DNA from: UBA1672 sp050633505
GTDB taxonomy: Bacteria > Pseudomonadota > Alphaproteobacteria > Micavibrionales > Micavibrionaceae
Assembly: GCA_050633505.1 (NCBI GenBank)
Contig: JBOEGQ010000005.1
Span: 150,378-214,377, forward strand
Direction of reading: 5' to 3'
Length of the DNA: 64,000 bases
The position numbers and the translations under genes were made by a program. The notes under the pieces were generated by a model that ran no database searches, was not told the DNA's origin, and worked only from the letters and a program-made list of their open reading frames with translations. Positions 1 through 8,407 of the stretch are shown piece after piece. Numbering within the stretch: the stretch's first letter is position 1; every line of letters begins with the position of its first letter.

Positions 1-916
1 GGCATCCCGGATGATCTGTGGTTACAATTGCACATCCCGCGGCGCAGGATTCTAATAAAACGCGCGGAATGCCTTCACCATAATAGGATGGGTAGACAAT
101 TAATGTGGCCTGCGCCAGACGTTCCGGTAAATCATCAACCCGTCCAAGCCAGTTGACTGATGTCCCTTTGATCATCTCTTCCATTTCTGCGCGGCTGATT
201 GCTTTGGGGTTGTGTTTTGTCTCACCACCGGCAATCTGGAAGTCTGCTTTGAATCCTTTTTGGGTCAGACTGCGCGCGGCTTCTATAAAGATTGCAACGC
301 CTTTTTCATGGACAAGACGTGTGGGCATTAGGATAACAGGCGGGTCGGTTTTTTCATGCTCCGGGTTAAAACGATCCAAATACACGCCTGATCCGCGAAT
401 TAGAACAGAGTGTTCTGCGCAGGCATAAGACTTTCGGATCATCAAGCTCATATCATCCGGGTTTTGAAAAATCAGGGTGGTGTTTTTACGGCGTAAAACC
501 CACTTTAAAAAGGGGCGTAAGGCCGATTGCAATAACTTTGATTTTGAATCGCTGCCTCTGAAAATATATCCAAGTCCCGCAAGTGTGTAAATCTTTTTAA
601 GGGCGGGGTGGCTAAATGCGGCAAGCCCGGTGATAAATCCGTATTTCAAGGTTACGGTGTGTAATATGTCAGGCTGTTCATTCTGAATAAGAGCGCGAAT
701 TTGGCTGACCATTTTGAGGGATGACGAGATACCTATTTTATTGTCTGATTTTTCTAGCGGGATAATTTTAAAATCCGGTGCTTTGGATTGTGCTGTTTTA
801 TCACCATGTATCAGGCCGATAACCACGTTAAACCCGTCTTGACGTGCTTTTTCTGCAACTGCCATACGGCTGCCCCAGTCACTTGCGTCGAATAGATATA
901 ATATTTTTTTCTGCAT
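1..916 (-). CDS. Glycosyltransferase family 4 (3' end cut by window edge)
   Basis: Probable GT-B fold glycosyltransferase that moves a sugar from a nucleotide donor during surface polysaccharide synthesis. Translating the minus strand from the ATG at 914-916 gives about 305 residues with no stop before the window edge. The N-terminal half reads KKILYLFDASDWGSRMA, with a later ILHTVTLKYGF segment. The C-terminal half has the family-4 pattern MPTRLVHEKGV, then QIAGG, WLGRV and YPSYYGEGIPRVLLESCA, which contains the conserved E-x7-E-type donor-binding region. The start lies only 3 bases after the asparagine synthase stop, so the two genes are almost certainly one operon. The substrate cannot be read from the sequence. 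Confidence 0.85.
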   Translation of the reverse strand, partial: MQKKILYLFDASDWGSRMAVAEKARQDGFNVVIGLIHGDKTAQSKAPDFKIIPLEKSDNKIGISSSLKMVSQIRALIQNEQPDILHTVTLKYGFITGLAAFSHPALKKIYTLAGLGYIFRGSDSKSKLLQSALRPFLKWVLRRKNTTLIFQNPDDMSLMIRKSYACAEHSVLIRGSGVYLDRFNPEHEKTDPPVILMPTRLVHEKGVAIFIEAARSLTQKGFKADFQIAGGETKHNPKAISRAEMEEMIKGTSVNWLGRVDDLPERLAQATLIVYPSYYGEGIPRVLLESCAAGCAIVTTDHPGC

Positions 917-919
917 TAC

Positions 920-2866
920 TTATTGTACGATCCAATGTTTATACCATGCCTGAAACATAAGAATGGTCCAGAGTTTTTGCGCGTGTGCACCGCGTCCTTT
1001 CAGGTGTTGTTCCCATAGCATCCTGACCTCTTTGTAATCAAACAAATTTTGGCTTTGCAAGAATTTTTCATCCAGAAGGTCTTCTGCCCAGTCTTTCAGA
1101 TCCTCGCGCAACCATTTGTCAATTGGCACGCTAAACCCTTGTTTTGGACGTTGAAATAAGGTGTCGGGTACGTGTCGTTTTAAAACCTCTTTTAGAATCC
1201 ATTTTCCGTTACCGTTTTTGATTTTTGCATCTACGGGCAAGCGCCAGACATAATCATAGATGCGTCGATCAAGGAATGGGGCGCGTGCCTCAAGGCCAGT
1301 GGCCATGCTGGCACGGTCAACTTTGGTTAGAATATCACCGTTCAAATAAGATATAACGTCCCAATACATCATATCTTCTGCGAATGTAAGGTCTGGGATC
1401 TGCAAATTCGGGTTAACAAGCGGAATGGTTTCCTCATGGCCGTTTTTGATAATATCCTTGGGGCTTTGGAATGTGCTGGTTAATGAGAGATAAACATCAC
1501 TTTCACTTTGTTTTGTTAGAATCTTGGCAAATTTATGCATGTGATTGCCAAATTGGGGACGATTATTTCTAATTTTATCCCATATATGTGTCGGAATGGC
1601 CTGTATTATGTTTGAAAGAGGCGTTCTTAATGGTGCAGGCATATGGTTTTGGGTGAAGTTCCATGCTTTTGGTCCTGTAATATGTCTGTTATATCCGCCG
1701 AACATTTCATCACCACCATCACCGGATAGGGCGACTGTGACGCTATCTCGTGCAAACTTGGATACGAGATAGGTTGGTAAAGCAGATGCATCGGCAAAGG
1801 GTTCATCATACATTTGCGGTATTTGTGGAATAAGATCCAAGGCTTGTTGAGGCTTTAGGTAAAGCTCATGATGATCTGTGCCAAGATGTGTTGCAATTTC
1901 CTGTGCGTGCTGTGCTTCGTTAAATCCGTGTTCTTCAAATCCAATTGTGTAGGTTTGTACGGGGGCCGTACTGTTCTTTTGCATAAGGGACACGATTGTT
2001 GTGCTATCAATACCGCCTGATAGGAACGCGCCTAGGGGAACATCTGCAATCATGCGGTCTTTAATGCAGTCGCTTAAGATTGTTTCAAGATTACCGACCA
2101 TATCATGTTCGGGATTGATTGGCGCTTGTTTTGCTTTTTCCAGCGTATCTTTAGGGCGCCAGTAATATTCCATCAATGTATCCAGATCTTGACCTGCGCG
2201 TAGCATGGTAAGATCCAGCGCAATATAAGACCCCGGTAAGAGCTGCCAAACTTGTTTATAGATTGAGAATGGCGCCGGAACATATCCAAAACGCATATAA
2301 GAGGTTAAGGCCTCGCGACTAATATCACGGTTAAAATCAGGATGTGTGCAAAGTGCCTTTAATTCAGAACCGAAGGTAAGTGTTGATCCGGCCCAGCCAA
2401 TATAGAGGGGTTTTTTACCAAAACGGTCGCGCGCAAAATAGAGCGCCTTGGTCTTTCTATCCCATAAAGAAAAAGCAAACATACCGTTTAGTTTTGATAG
2501 GGTTTTTTGTAATCCCCAATAGTCAATGGCACCTAAAAGAACCTCTGTATCGCTTTGCCCGCGGAATGTTGTGTTGCCCAATGATTCTAATTCGGATCGG
2601 ATCGTCTTGAAATTGTATATCTCACCATTGAAGGTAATGATATAACGTGATGTCGCCGATTCCATGGGTTGCTTTCCCAATGGAGATAGATCAAGTATAG
2701 AAAGTCGCCTGTGTCCCAAAGCCAGTGGTGTATCGGGATCTTGCCATATGCCACTATCATCGGGGCCACGGTGTTGCAAGGCATCCGTCATGTTCTGCAC
2801 GATATTATGGATTTGTATGCGATCAGGACGCGGATCGAAAGTGTAAAGGCCGGCAATACCACACAT
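920..2866 (-). CDS. asnB: Asparagine synthase (glutamine-hydrolysing), 648 aa
   Basis: Converts aspartate to asparagine, or amidates a related acid, using glutamine and ATP. The start at 2866 is chosen because it leaves Cys2 as the N-terminal nucleophile (MCGIAGLY); the frame stays open another 92 codons upstream but those residues are not family-like. Class II glutamine amidotransferase features include RHRGPDD-like QHRGPDDSG (31-39) and FNGEIYN (79-85). The synthetase domain has the PPi loop SGGIDS at 283-288 and SGDGGDE further on. At about 650 residues it is the long form often found in polysaccharide or exosortase loci rather than the 550-residue E. coli AsnB. The glycosyltransferase 3 bases downstream supports such a role, but that is inference. 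Confidence 0.93.
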   Translation of the reverse strand: MCGIAGLYTFDPRPDRIQIHNIVQNMTDALQHRGPDDSGIWQDPDTPLALGHRRLSILDLSPLGKQPMESATSRYIITFNGEIYNFKTIRSELESLGNTTFRGQSDTEVLLGAIDYWGLQKTLSKLNGMFAFSLWDRKTKALYFARDRFGKKPLYIGWAGSTLTFGSELKALCTHPDFNRDISREALTSYMRFGYVPAPFSIYKQVWQLLPGSYIALDLTMLRAGQDLDTLMEYYWRPKDTLEKAKQAPINPEHDMVGNLETILSDCIKDRMIADVPLGAFLSGGIDSTTIVSLMQKNSTAPVQTYTIGFEEHGFNEAQHAQEIATHLGTDHHELYLKPQQALDLIPQIPQMYDEPFADASALPTYLVSKFARDSVTVALSGDGGDEMFGGYNRHITGPKAWNFTQNHMPAPLRTPLSNIIQAIPTHIWDKIRNNRPQFGNHMHKFAKILTKQSESDVYLSLTSTFQSPKDIIKNGHEETIPLVNPNLQIPDLTFAEDMMYWDVISYLNGDILTKVDRASMATGLEARAPFLDRRIYDYVWRLPVDAKIKNGNGKWILKEVLKRHVPDTLFQRPKQGFSVPIDKWLREDLKDWAEDLLDEKFLQSQNLFDYKEVRMLWEQHLKGRGAHAQKLWTILMFQAWYKHWIVQ

Positions 2867-2984
2867 TGTGTAAATCTTCTTGTTTGATACCTCTGTTATT
2901 GATAAAGCATATATTCTCTTGCGGGAAAAGAATGAAATGCAAAGCATATAAAATTTTAATGGGGTAAGCGAGGCCGTCATAGCA

Positions 2985-3254
2985 ATGAATATAGAGCTTT
3001 TTGTTTCCGGGAAGGGGCAGGTCGTTTTGACGTGCCATGGACGATTTACCAAGGTAATTGAAGAGGTTACCCTTAATAAAATGACAGGTGTTTTGACATT
3101 TGTTTTTCTTCCGGATATGGATGAGTGGGAGGTAAATTGCACGGTTTCAGAAGAACTTTGCGAAAAAGTGAAAAATCAGTTATTTTGTGCTATCGGGTAT
3201 TTTGAAAATACAAAACTTGTGGCGAGTGAATATGTACGCTTTTCTTGCCGGTAG
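2985..3254 (+). CDS. Small orphan protein, paralogue of the 3959-4564 product
   Basis: No recognised domain. It is an 89-residue soluble protein starting MNIELFVSGKGQ. Its first 85 or so residues align along their length with the start of the 201-residue product at 3959 (MNIDLLVTPDGE). Both have the order MNI[ED]L, G-x(4)-L-C, F-K-K/T-x-V, G-[MV]-L-[ST]-F-x-F, a DMD acidic turn, then an E-E-L/F patch, so the two are paralogues. It is divergent from asnB, sharing a 118-bp intergenic region, and lies 31 bp upstream of the next gene, probably in one operon. Function unknown. Confidence 0.7.
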   Translation: MNIELFVSGKGQVVLTCHGRFTKVIEEVTLNKMTGVLTFVFLPDMDEWEVNCTVSEELCEKVKNQLFCAIGYFENTKLVASEYVRFSCR

Positions 3255-3285
3255 TTAAAAATAAAGTAAATAAAAAAGGGATGAT

Positions 3286-3882
3286 ATGTCTGGAGATACA
3301 GCGAAAAATTTAGATTTGCCTGAGAACCCTGCGATTCAGGTTATTGGGGTTATAACCATGCAAGATACGCAGATTCAAACCATGAATGACGTGACGATTG
3401 AAGGGCATAAGGCAGCATCTGAGCGTTTAAGCACAGAGAGCACGATTGCCTCTCACCGTGCGGAAGCACATCTGGTTGGTCAAGTGACAAGCGAAAGCCA
3501 CGCAGGTGTTGCAAGTATGGCGGCGGAAGGTGCAAAGACAGATAATGAATACTTTGCTCAGGACGGTGATGCACAGCGCAATACAAGAACAGCAGAAATT
3601 CATCATATTGCCAACCATGTCGAGGCAGCAAAAGCAGAAGATAGAGCGGCACAATCCTCTGCGCTGGAGCGTATTTCACAAATGCGTATTGCAGGTGCAG
3701 AAATTGAACAAAGAGAGCAATTTGCAACTGAAGAAGTGGAAATTCGTACTCAAAATGCGGTGGTTGAGCAAATGCGCAGCGAAGCTTTGGGTGATGATCC
3801 TTCTTCTGCGGTACATGATCAAGAGAATGTCTTAAAAATGGCGTCAGTGCAATCGGATCTGAGCGCGCCAAAGCTTGGCTAG
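3286..3882 (+). CDS. Ala/Glu/Gln-rich hypothetical protein, 198 aa
   Basis: Unrecognised. The protein has no signal peptide or membrane segment. It is highly charged and rich in Ala, Glu, Gln, His and Thr. Long predicted-helical stretches (about residues 40-185, with ALERISQMRIAGAEIEQ typical) suggest an extended or coiled-coil protein. A GGGATG-type ribosome site (aaaaaagggatgat) precedes the ATG. It sits between two genes of the MNI[ED]L small-protein family and is probably co-transcribed with them. A structural or scaffold role fits the composition but is only a guess. Confidence 0.65.
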   Translation: MSGDTAKNLDLPENPAIQVIGVITMQDTQIQTMNDVTIEGHKAASERLSTESTIASHRAEAHLVGQVTSESHAGVASMAAEGAKTDNEYFAQDGDAQRNTRTAEIHHIANHVEAAKAEDRAAQSSALERISQMRIAGAEIEQREQFATEEVEIRTQNAVVEQMRSEALGDDPSSAVHDQENVLKMASVQSDLSAPKLG

Positions 3883-3958
3883 GTGCTTTGCTTTGCGCAT
3901 TGCGGCTATGCATAAATATCTGCTATTCTATGTATATGCGCAATAAGAGGCCTTTAGA

Positions 3959-4564
3959 ATGAATATTGATCTACTTGTTACCCCTGATGGAGAAGCCGGG
4001 CTGTTATGCAGTGAAAATCTGTTTAAGAAGGCCGTTGGCGCCATTTTGGATGCGCAAAGTGGTATGTTGTCTTTTGAATTCGCAGATATGGACCATATGG
4101 ATTTGAATATCCCGATAGAGGAAGAATTCTTCTCTGTTCTGGATGCTAGTGCACTTGTCCATATCGGATCTGTGATAGACAGAAAAATCGCACAGGCTTA
4201 CCAAATCCCGCTTATGTTTTTGGATGATCCTTATCGTGCAGATGCGTTTAAAAACGTAGAGACACCGAAAAAACCTTTGGCCGCTTTTGAGTATTTCGTG
4301 AAACGTTGTGTTCTGGGGCAGCCGGTGCATCGTGATGATGCCGGAGATGAAGATAGCTCTGGCTGTATCCTTGGGGAAACCATGCCTTCCTCTCTTGAAT
4401 TTGCGCCACATCTTGCGCGTCGTCACACGATGGAGGTTGCGCCGAATGCAGCGCCACAAATGAATGCGCCGGGTATGGGGATGGGGGGATCATCTTCTTC
4501 GGGCGGCGGCGGGTATTATCGCGGGGGATCTGCGCGTAATTATGATACCTCAGATGATGAATAG
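3959..4564 (+). CDS. Orphan protein with MNI[ED]L-family N-domain and Gly/Ser-rich tail, 201 aa
   Basis: The N-terminal 90 residues are a paralogue of the 89-residue product at 2985. A linker follows, then a low-complexity C-terminus (about 165-201) rich in Met, Gly, Ser and Tyr that ends in an acidic DTSDDE. Such tails are usually disordered. No signal peptide, membrane helix or known catalytic motif is visible. It is the third gene of a run of same-strand orphans at 2985-6066. The added tail distinguishes the long from the short paralogue; what it binds is unknown. Confidence 0.65.
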   Translation: MNIDLLVTPDGEAGLLCSENLFKKAVGAILDAQSGMLSFEFADMDHMDLNIPIEEEFFSVLDASALVHIGSVIDRKIAQAYQIPLMFLDDPYRADAFKNVETPKKPLAAFEYFVKRCVLGQPVHRDDAGDEDSSGCILGETMPSSLEFAPHLARRHTMEVAPNAAPQMNAPGMGMGGSSSSGGGGYYRGGSARNYDTSDDE

Positions 4565-4653
4565 GTTTTTTCTTGCCAAAATATGGTAAACCGTATAAAC
4601 GATGCAGACGCATAATATAAAAAATAATATGGTGATTTTCAGGGTATAAGAAA

Positions 4654-6066
4654 ATGGGTTTTAAATCGTCGTTAAGCCACGTTGCCAGTGCTTTAACGCT
4701 TCTCTTTACATTACAAAATTCTTCTGCGGTTGAGCTAGACGATCAACGGCATGAAATAGATCCGGCGCAGCCGATTGCATCCCTGTGTCAGGGAGGGCAG
4801 CAATTCACAATTGCACGCGATACGGCGCATGGTGATCCTGCCATTCCGCGCACTATTCTTGATAATCTTGATGGGTGTGCGAAGGCGGGTGTTAAACATA
4901 TTATGCTTGAGGATAACAGCGCCCCTAAAGCAGAGATAGAGCGTGTCTATCCAAACCTTGTAGGGAAAACACCCGAGCAGGCCGGTTCCTTCTTCGATCA
5001 GGAATATAAGGTGCTATATGATAAGATATATGAAAAGGTGCAGCCCCTTATTCAGCATGTCGATCCGTATGATGAAAAGGCGTGGGGGCAGGCATATCAG
5101 CGCGGAAATGAAAAAGTGTTGGAGGATAATCCAGCTTATCAGCAAGAGTTAAATCAACTAAACCGTTTTTCTGCAAGTTATCCGTTTCAAGACCTGTTGG
5201 ATCGTTGGTATGCTCCATCATCCAAAATGGAGGTGCAAGATTTACGTGATAAGGCCGACTTTTTCCGTAGTGCGAGCGCTCAAAATGAAGAAGATCAATT
5301 GGCGATCGTAGAAAACAGAATACAACTTTTTCTCAAAAGTAGGGAGTTAGGTGTTCGGGTTCACTTTTTTGGTGATAATCCAGGGGCGCATTTTTTCTTG
5401 AAGAAGGATTTAGCACTAGAAGACATTGATGCGATCACTCAAGAGATTGATGTGCTTATCGCAAAGAACCCGGATATTCATCGTGAATATCGGCGGTATG
5501 TGACAGATCGTGATTATGCAGCATCAATTGATGTTGAGAATATGAACCCAGACGAGGAAGAGCGTTTTTCAAAGGTCGTTATGCACTGGAAAGCTCTATC
5601 TGATTTACATGAGCAAAAGTCAGAATTACACGATATTTATATGGCAAACGGTGATGCAGGGTGGGAAGAGCGTTTCGGGGCGGAAGCACTAGAGGCGCGT
5701 GCGCAGGCCTATATTGATATGTCAGAGGGGATGAAAACCCTGATTGTCAGGGGTGCGGCGCATTTTAATGGCTCTATTGCGGATTACGATGTTGATGAGT
5801 ATCTGGATCAAAAGTTGAAGGAAAATGCATCTGATTTTATTCCGAGCAGGCAGGTTTCCCTTTATCTATCACGCCAATATCAGTCTGTAATTGAGAAGGC
5901 TCTTACTTCGCGTTCTGGTAAGGCGCTTAATGATGATCCCGATATAAGGTATTATATCGAGGAAGGTGTTGTGCAAGTGTCTGAAAAACATCAGGGGCAA
6001 TACGTTGTGGCTGATTCAGATACACAGATGGAAAATGCATCATCAGCTAATCATCACGATATTTGA
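4654..6066 (+). CDS. Secreted ChaN/TraB-like hypothetical protein, 470 aa
   Basis: The N-terminus (MGFKSSLSHVASALTLLFTL then QNSSA) is a good Sec signal peptide with cleavage near residue 25. The mature part has scattered features that recall the ChaN/TraB/PrgY (Tiki-like) superfamily. These are an early GxxH-like HGDP element, a GVKHIMLED strand, a central GVRVHFFGDN strand, and a late VRGAAHFNGS motif in which the His follows a beta-strand. No experimentally defined domain can be assigned with certainty. It is the last gene of the orphan run that starts at 2985. It is probably periplasmic, and a peptidase or haem-binding role is possible but unproven. Confidence 0.6.
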   Translation: MGFKSSLSHVASALTLLFTLQNSSAVELDDQRHEIDPAQPIASLCQGGQQFTIARDTAHGDPAIPRTILDNLDGCAKAGVKHIMLEDNSAPKAEIERVYPNLVGKTPEQAGSFFDQEYKVLYDKIYEKVQPLIQHVDPYDEKAWGQAYQRGNEKVLEDNPAYQQELNQLNRFSASYPFQDLLDRWYAPSSKMEVQDLRDKADFFRSASAQNEEDQLAIVENRIQLFLKSRELGVRVHFFGDNPGAHFFLKKDLALEDIDAITQEIDVLIAKNPDIHREYRRYVTDRDYAASIDVENMNPDEEERFSKVVMHWKALSDLHEQKSELHDIYMANGDAGWEERFGAEALEARAQAYIDMSEGMKTLIVRGAAHFNGSIADYDVDEYLDQKLKENASDFIPSRQVSLYLSRQYQSVIEKALTSRSGKALNDDPDIRYYIEEGVVQVSEKHQGQYVVADSDTQMENASSANHHDI

Positions 6067-6139
6067 TGTGACAGGTGGTCTATGTGTCTGTCTCCTTATA
6101 AATGAACCGTAAAATCGTCATTAAGCCCTGTCATGAATT

Positions 6140-6499
6140 TTATTTACTCTGACTAGCGTACTTCTCTTGAGCAGAAACGATCGATTCTTTGTGCTCTTCC
6201 CCCCATTTTTCTAGCAATTCAAAAATTGGATCAAGAGTAACGGCAAGTTCAGTAATTTGGTATTCTACATGAGGTGGGATCGTTTCATATTGTGTGCGTG
6301 TTATGAGGCCGTCACGAATAAGTTCACGCAATTGTTGTGAAAGCATTTTCTGAGATACGCCATCAATTGATCTCAAGAGATGATTGAAGCGCATTGGCCC
6401 GTCTTTTAAGTACCAAAGTATTTCAGGTTTCCATCGTCCCGCTATCACTTTTAAAGCGCAGCTCACCGGACAATTAAATTCATCATGTTTTTTTTTCAC
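6140..6499 (-). CDS. HxlR-family transcriptional regulator
   Basis: Winged-helix regulator of 119 residues, typical HxlR length. The hallmark Cys is in FNCPVSCALKVIAGRWKPEIL (Cys10 and Cys14), followed by the family pattern LKDGPMRFNHLLR, SQKMLSQQLRELIRDGLI and VEYQITELA. Members sense electrophiles, quinones or redox state through the N-terminal Cys. It is divergent from the cytochrome b561 gene, with the two starts 108 bp apart, so it most likely controls itself and that gene. A dyad between them (6523-6534) is a candidate operator. Confidence 0.9.
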   Translation of the reverse strand: MKKKHDEFNCPVSCALKVIAGRWKPEILWYLKDGPMRFNHLLRSIDGVSQKMLSQQLRELIRDGLITRTQYETIPPHVEYQITELAVTLDPIFELLEKWGEEHKESIVSAQEKYASQSK

Positions 6500-6522
6500 G
6501 TGAAGTAATCTTTCTTTATGGT

Positions 6523-6534
6523 TACCAAAAGGTA
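6523..6534. promoter_or_regulatory. Candidate HxlR operator between divergent genes
   Basis: A perfect short dyad TACC-AAAA-GGTA lies between the HxlR regulator and the cytochrome b561 gene. A TTGACA hexamer follows at 6540-6545. The dyad spacing resembles HxlR/YodB-type sites. Assignment rests on position and symmetry only. Confidence 0.4.
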
Positions 6535-6607
6535 CCTAATTGACAAAAGTTACTATAGAAATGATCCTGATATAAGGAAAGTAAAAAACAACGAGAGGAA
6601 TTATGCC

Positions 6608-7132
6608 ATGAAGTACCCATTATCAATACGTGTAATTCATTGGATGAGTGCCTTGATTATTGTGGGCTTACTTTTAACGGGTATTTTTATGACGCCATAT
6701 GATGATAATAATGTAGAATTGTCAGATTCTTTATATTACTGGCATAAGTCTTTCGGAATGTTGTCATTGCTCTTTGTGTTGGTGCGTTTGGTCAATCGAA
6801 TGCGTAATCCGTTGCAGCCATTACCCGAGGAGATGCCTTTGCATGAAAAAATTGCAGCTAAAGTAGCGCATAACGCTCTTTACGTATTAATGGTTATCGT
6901 TCCGGTTTTGGGGTATGTGCAATCCAGTACCTTTGAATATAGTAATGGTATTTCGTTTTTCTTCATGGACTTGCCAGGCGTGTTTCCAAAAAATGCAGAA
7001 GCTTTTGACTTAAGTAATAACCTTCATAAATGGTTATCATATTCTTTATTGGCTGTAATAATTGCACATGTTGCAGGTGCGTTAAAGCATCGCTTCTTTG
7101 ATAAAGAAAATGATGTTTTAGGGCGAATGTAA
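6608..7132 (+). CDS. Cytochrome b561 family membrane protein
   Basis: Four-helix di-haem membrane protein that passes electrons between quinol and a periplasmic acceptor. The start at 6608 is preferred because GAGAGGA lies just upstream and the protein then begins MKYPLSIRVIHWMSAL, the family's usual opening with the first haem-ligand His in helix 1. Other ligand candidates are in YYWHKSFGM, HNALYVLM and the last helix (IIAHVAGALKHR). Length is 174 residues, normal for the bacterial b561 (CybB-like) family. It is probably under control of the divergent HxlR regulator, so it may respond to redox or electrophile stress. Confidence 0.9.
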   Translation: MKYPLSIRVIHWMSALIIVGLLLTGIFMTPYDDNNVELSDSLYYWHKSFGMLSLLFVLVRLVNRMRNPLQPLPEEMPLHEKIAAKVAHNALYVLMVIVPVLGYVQSSTFEYSNGISFFFMDLPGVFPKNAEAFDLSNNLHKWLSYSLLAVIIAHVAGALKHRFFDKENDVLGRM

Positions 7133-7161
7133 CTGACATAATATCATTTGGGTATTCTGAG

Positions 7162-7839
7162 TTACGTGCATGTCTCCTCGTAATCTATGAGGCGTTTACC
7201 TTTCTCATCTCGAAATACTTTATCTGAAATTTCCAAATTATCCATACGATCTAGTCTGAAGTTACGAAAATCCGAGCGTAAGTCACACCAACCGGTGAGC
7301 AGCCAAACAGGCGCAAAAAACACCAAGGCCAGTGGGCGTATTTGTCGTTTTGAATGCGTGTTGTCTTCGCGTGTATATTCAAAAGATATGTAGTGCTTTG
7401 TTCGTATCGCACGCCGTAGTGATGAAAAATCAAAGGTAATAGGTGTGCGCGATGCACTGGTATAGGAGAAAAGCGCGGTTTCGGTGAGGCCTTGTCTAAG
7501 ATTATCGGGGAGAGCAGCACTGATTTTATCCAGTGCTGATTTTGCACTGTTGGCAAAGTCTTTATCGCTCCAGCTTTTAACCATTTGCGCGCCAAGCGCC
7601 AACGCCTCCAGCTCTTCAATGTCGAACATAAGAGGGCGAACAACATAGTCTTTATCAAGGATATAGCCAACGCCAGCCTCGCCAATAATTGGAACACCGG
7701 ATGCAGATAAATCGGCAATATCCCGATATATTGTGCGGGTGCTGACCTCAAGTTCATGTGCCAGATCATCTGCGCGGACAACCTGACGGCGGGCTTTTAA
7801 ATACTCAACAATACGGAACAGGCGATCGGCTCTACGCAT
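7162..7839 (-). CDS. YafY-type WYL-domain transcriptional regulator
   Basis: The N-terminal HTH_11 domain (MRRADRLFRIVEYLKARR, then STRTIYRDIADLSASGVPI) is followed by a WYL domain. The WYL part shows ISFEYTREDN, RQIRPLALVFFAPVWLLTGWC and FRLDRM. The start at 7839 is chosen for the AAAGGA ribosome site and the conserved MRRADRL opening. The length of 225 residues is typical. It is divergent from an SRPBCC-type gene, with a strong palindrome between them. The WYL domain usually binds a ligand or nucleic acid fragment; the inducer here is unknown. Confidence 0.9.
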   Translation of the reverse strand: MRRADRLFRIVEYLKARRQVVRADDLAHELEVSTRTIYRDIADLSASGVPIIGEAGVGYILDKDYVVRPLMFDIEELEALALGAQMVKSWSDKDFANSAKSALDKISAALPDNLRQGLTETALFSYTSASRTPITFDFSSLRRAIRTKHYISFEYTREDNTHSKRQIRPLALVFFAPVWLLTGWCDLRSDFRNFRLDRMDNLEISDKVFRDEKGKRLIDYEETCT

Positions 7840-7872
7840 ATCGAATCCTTTCTTCCATTTTATTTTAGAATA

Positions 7873-7901
7873 CTGACACATTCCTGACAACATGCTGTCA
7901 G
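7873..7901. promoter_or_regulatory. Candidate operator for the WYL regulator
   Basis: Three copies of one hexamer sit between the divergent genes: CTGACA at 7873-7878, CTGACA at 7884-7889, and the inverted copy TGTCAG at 7896-7901. The last two form a perfect dyad with a 6-base spacer. The 11-bp spacing of the first two puts them on one DNA face. It lies 34 bp upstream of the regulator start and 51 bp upstream of the SRPBCC start, ideal for auto- and cross-control. Confidence 0.6.
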
Positions 7902-7951
7902 TAGCCCGTCTTTAATATCTCTTTATTGTTATTTCTAAATTGGAGAAAAAA

Positions 7952-8347
7952 ATGAAAATTAATACGAAAACAGAGCAATTCAACGTCTTGCCACAGAAGT
8001 TATATGCATATCTTAGTAAGATTGAAAATTTGCCGGAGTGGGCGACGAGCTATGCTTTGGAGGTTAAAAAAGAAGGTGATGACTATAAGGTCGTAACACC
8101 GAAAGGTGAGATGTATGAGGTTTTCACAACGGACGAGAAAACCGGTGTTATTGATATGAGGTGCGGCCCGTCAAAGGATCAGATGTTGACATGGCCAACG
8201 CGCGTTACAAGCGATAATATGGGTGGAAGTTTATATTCTGTGACCTATTTCCAAGCGCCAGATCAAAGTGATGAAGAATATGCCGCGATGCAAGGCGATC
8301 TTGACAAAGAGTTCCAGAATATCCGAGATATTTTAGAAGCCGCATAA
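7952..8347 (+). CDS. SRPBCC / polyketide-cyclase-like small protein
   Basis: A 131-residue soluble protein whose pattern (KTEQFNVLPQKLYAYLSKIENLPEWA, near the N-terminus) matches the SRPBCC/START-like fold, where a hydrophobic cavity binds a small molecule. The start at 7952 is preferred over an in-frame TTG four codons upstream, because the TTGGAG there is better read as the ribosome site. It is divergent from the WYL regulator, sharing a three-half-site operator, and is followed by an intrinsic terminator, so it is monocistronic. The ligand is unknown. Confidence 0.75.
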   Translation: MKINTKTEQFNVLPQKLYAYLSKIENLPEWATSYALEVKKEGDDYKVVTPKGEMYEVFTTDEKTGVIDMRCGPSKDQMLTWPTRVTSDNMGGSLYSVTYFQAPDQSDEEYAAMQGDLDKEFQNIRDILEAA

Positions 8348-8379
8348 TCATAATTATAAGAAATTTATTTCAAGGATGA

Positions 8380-8407
8380 AGCCTGATTTACTTTATCAGG
8401 CTTTTTC
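8380..8407 (+). terminator. Intrinsic terminator
   Basis: AGCCTGAT (8380-8387) pairs with ATCAGGCT (8395-8402) and is followed by a T-rich run. It ends the SRPBCC gene and abuts the mltG stop. Confidence 0.8.

Noticed and set aside
105..428. Open frame on + at the left edge
   Set aside because: Antisense shadow of the minus-strand glycosyltransferase, which has clear family motifs.
3350..3913. 187-codon open frame on - opposite the Ala/Glu-rich gene
   Set aside because: Shadow of the + strand gene, with Gln/His/Leu-rich low-complexity content and no initiation signals.
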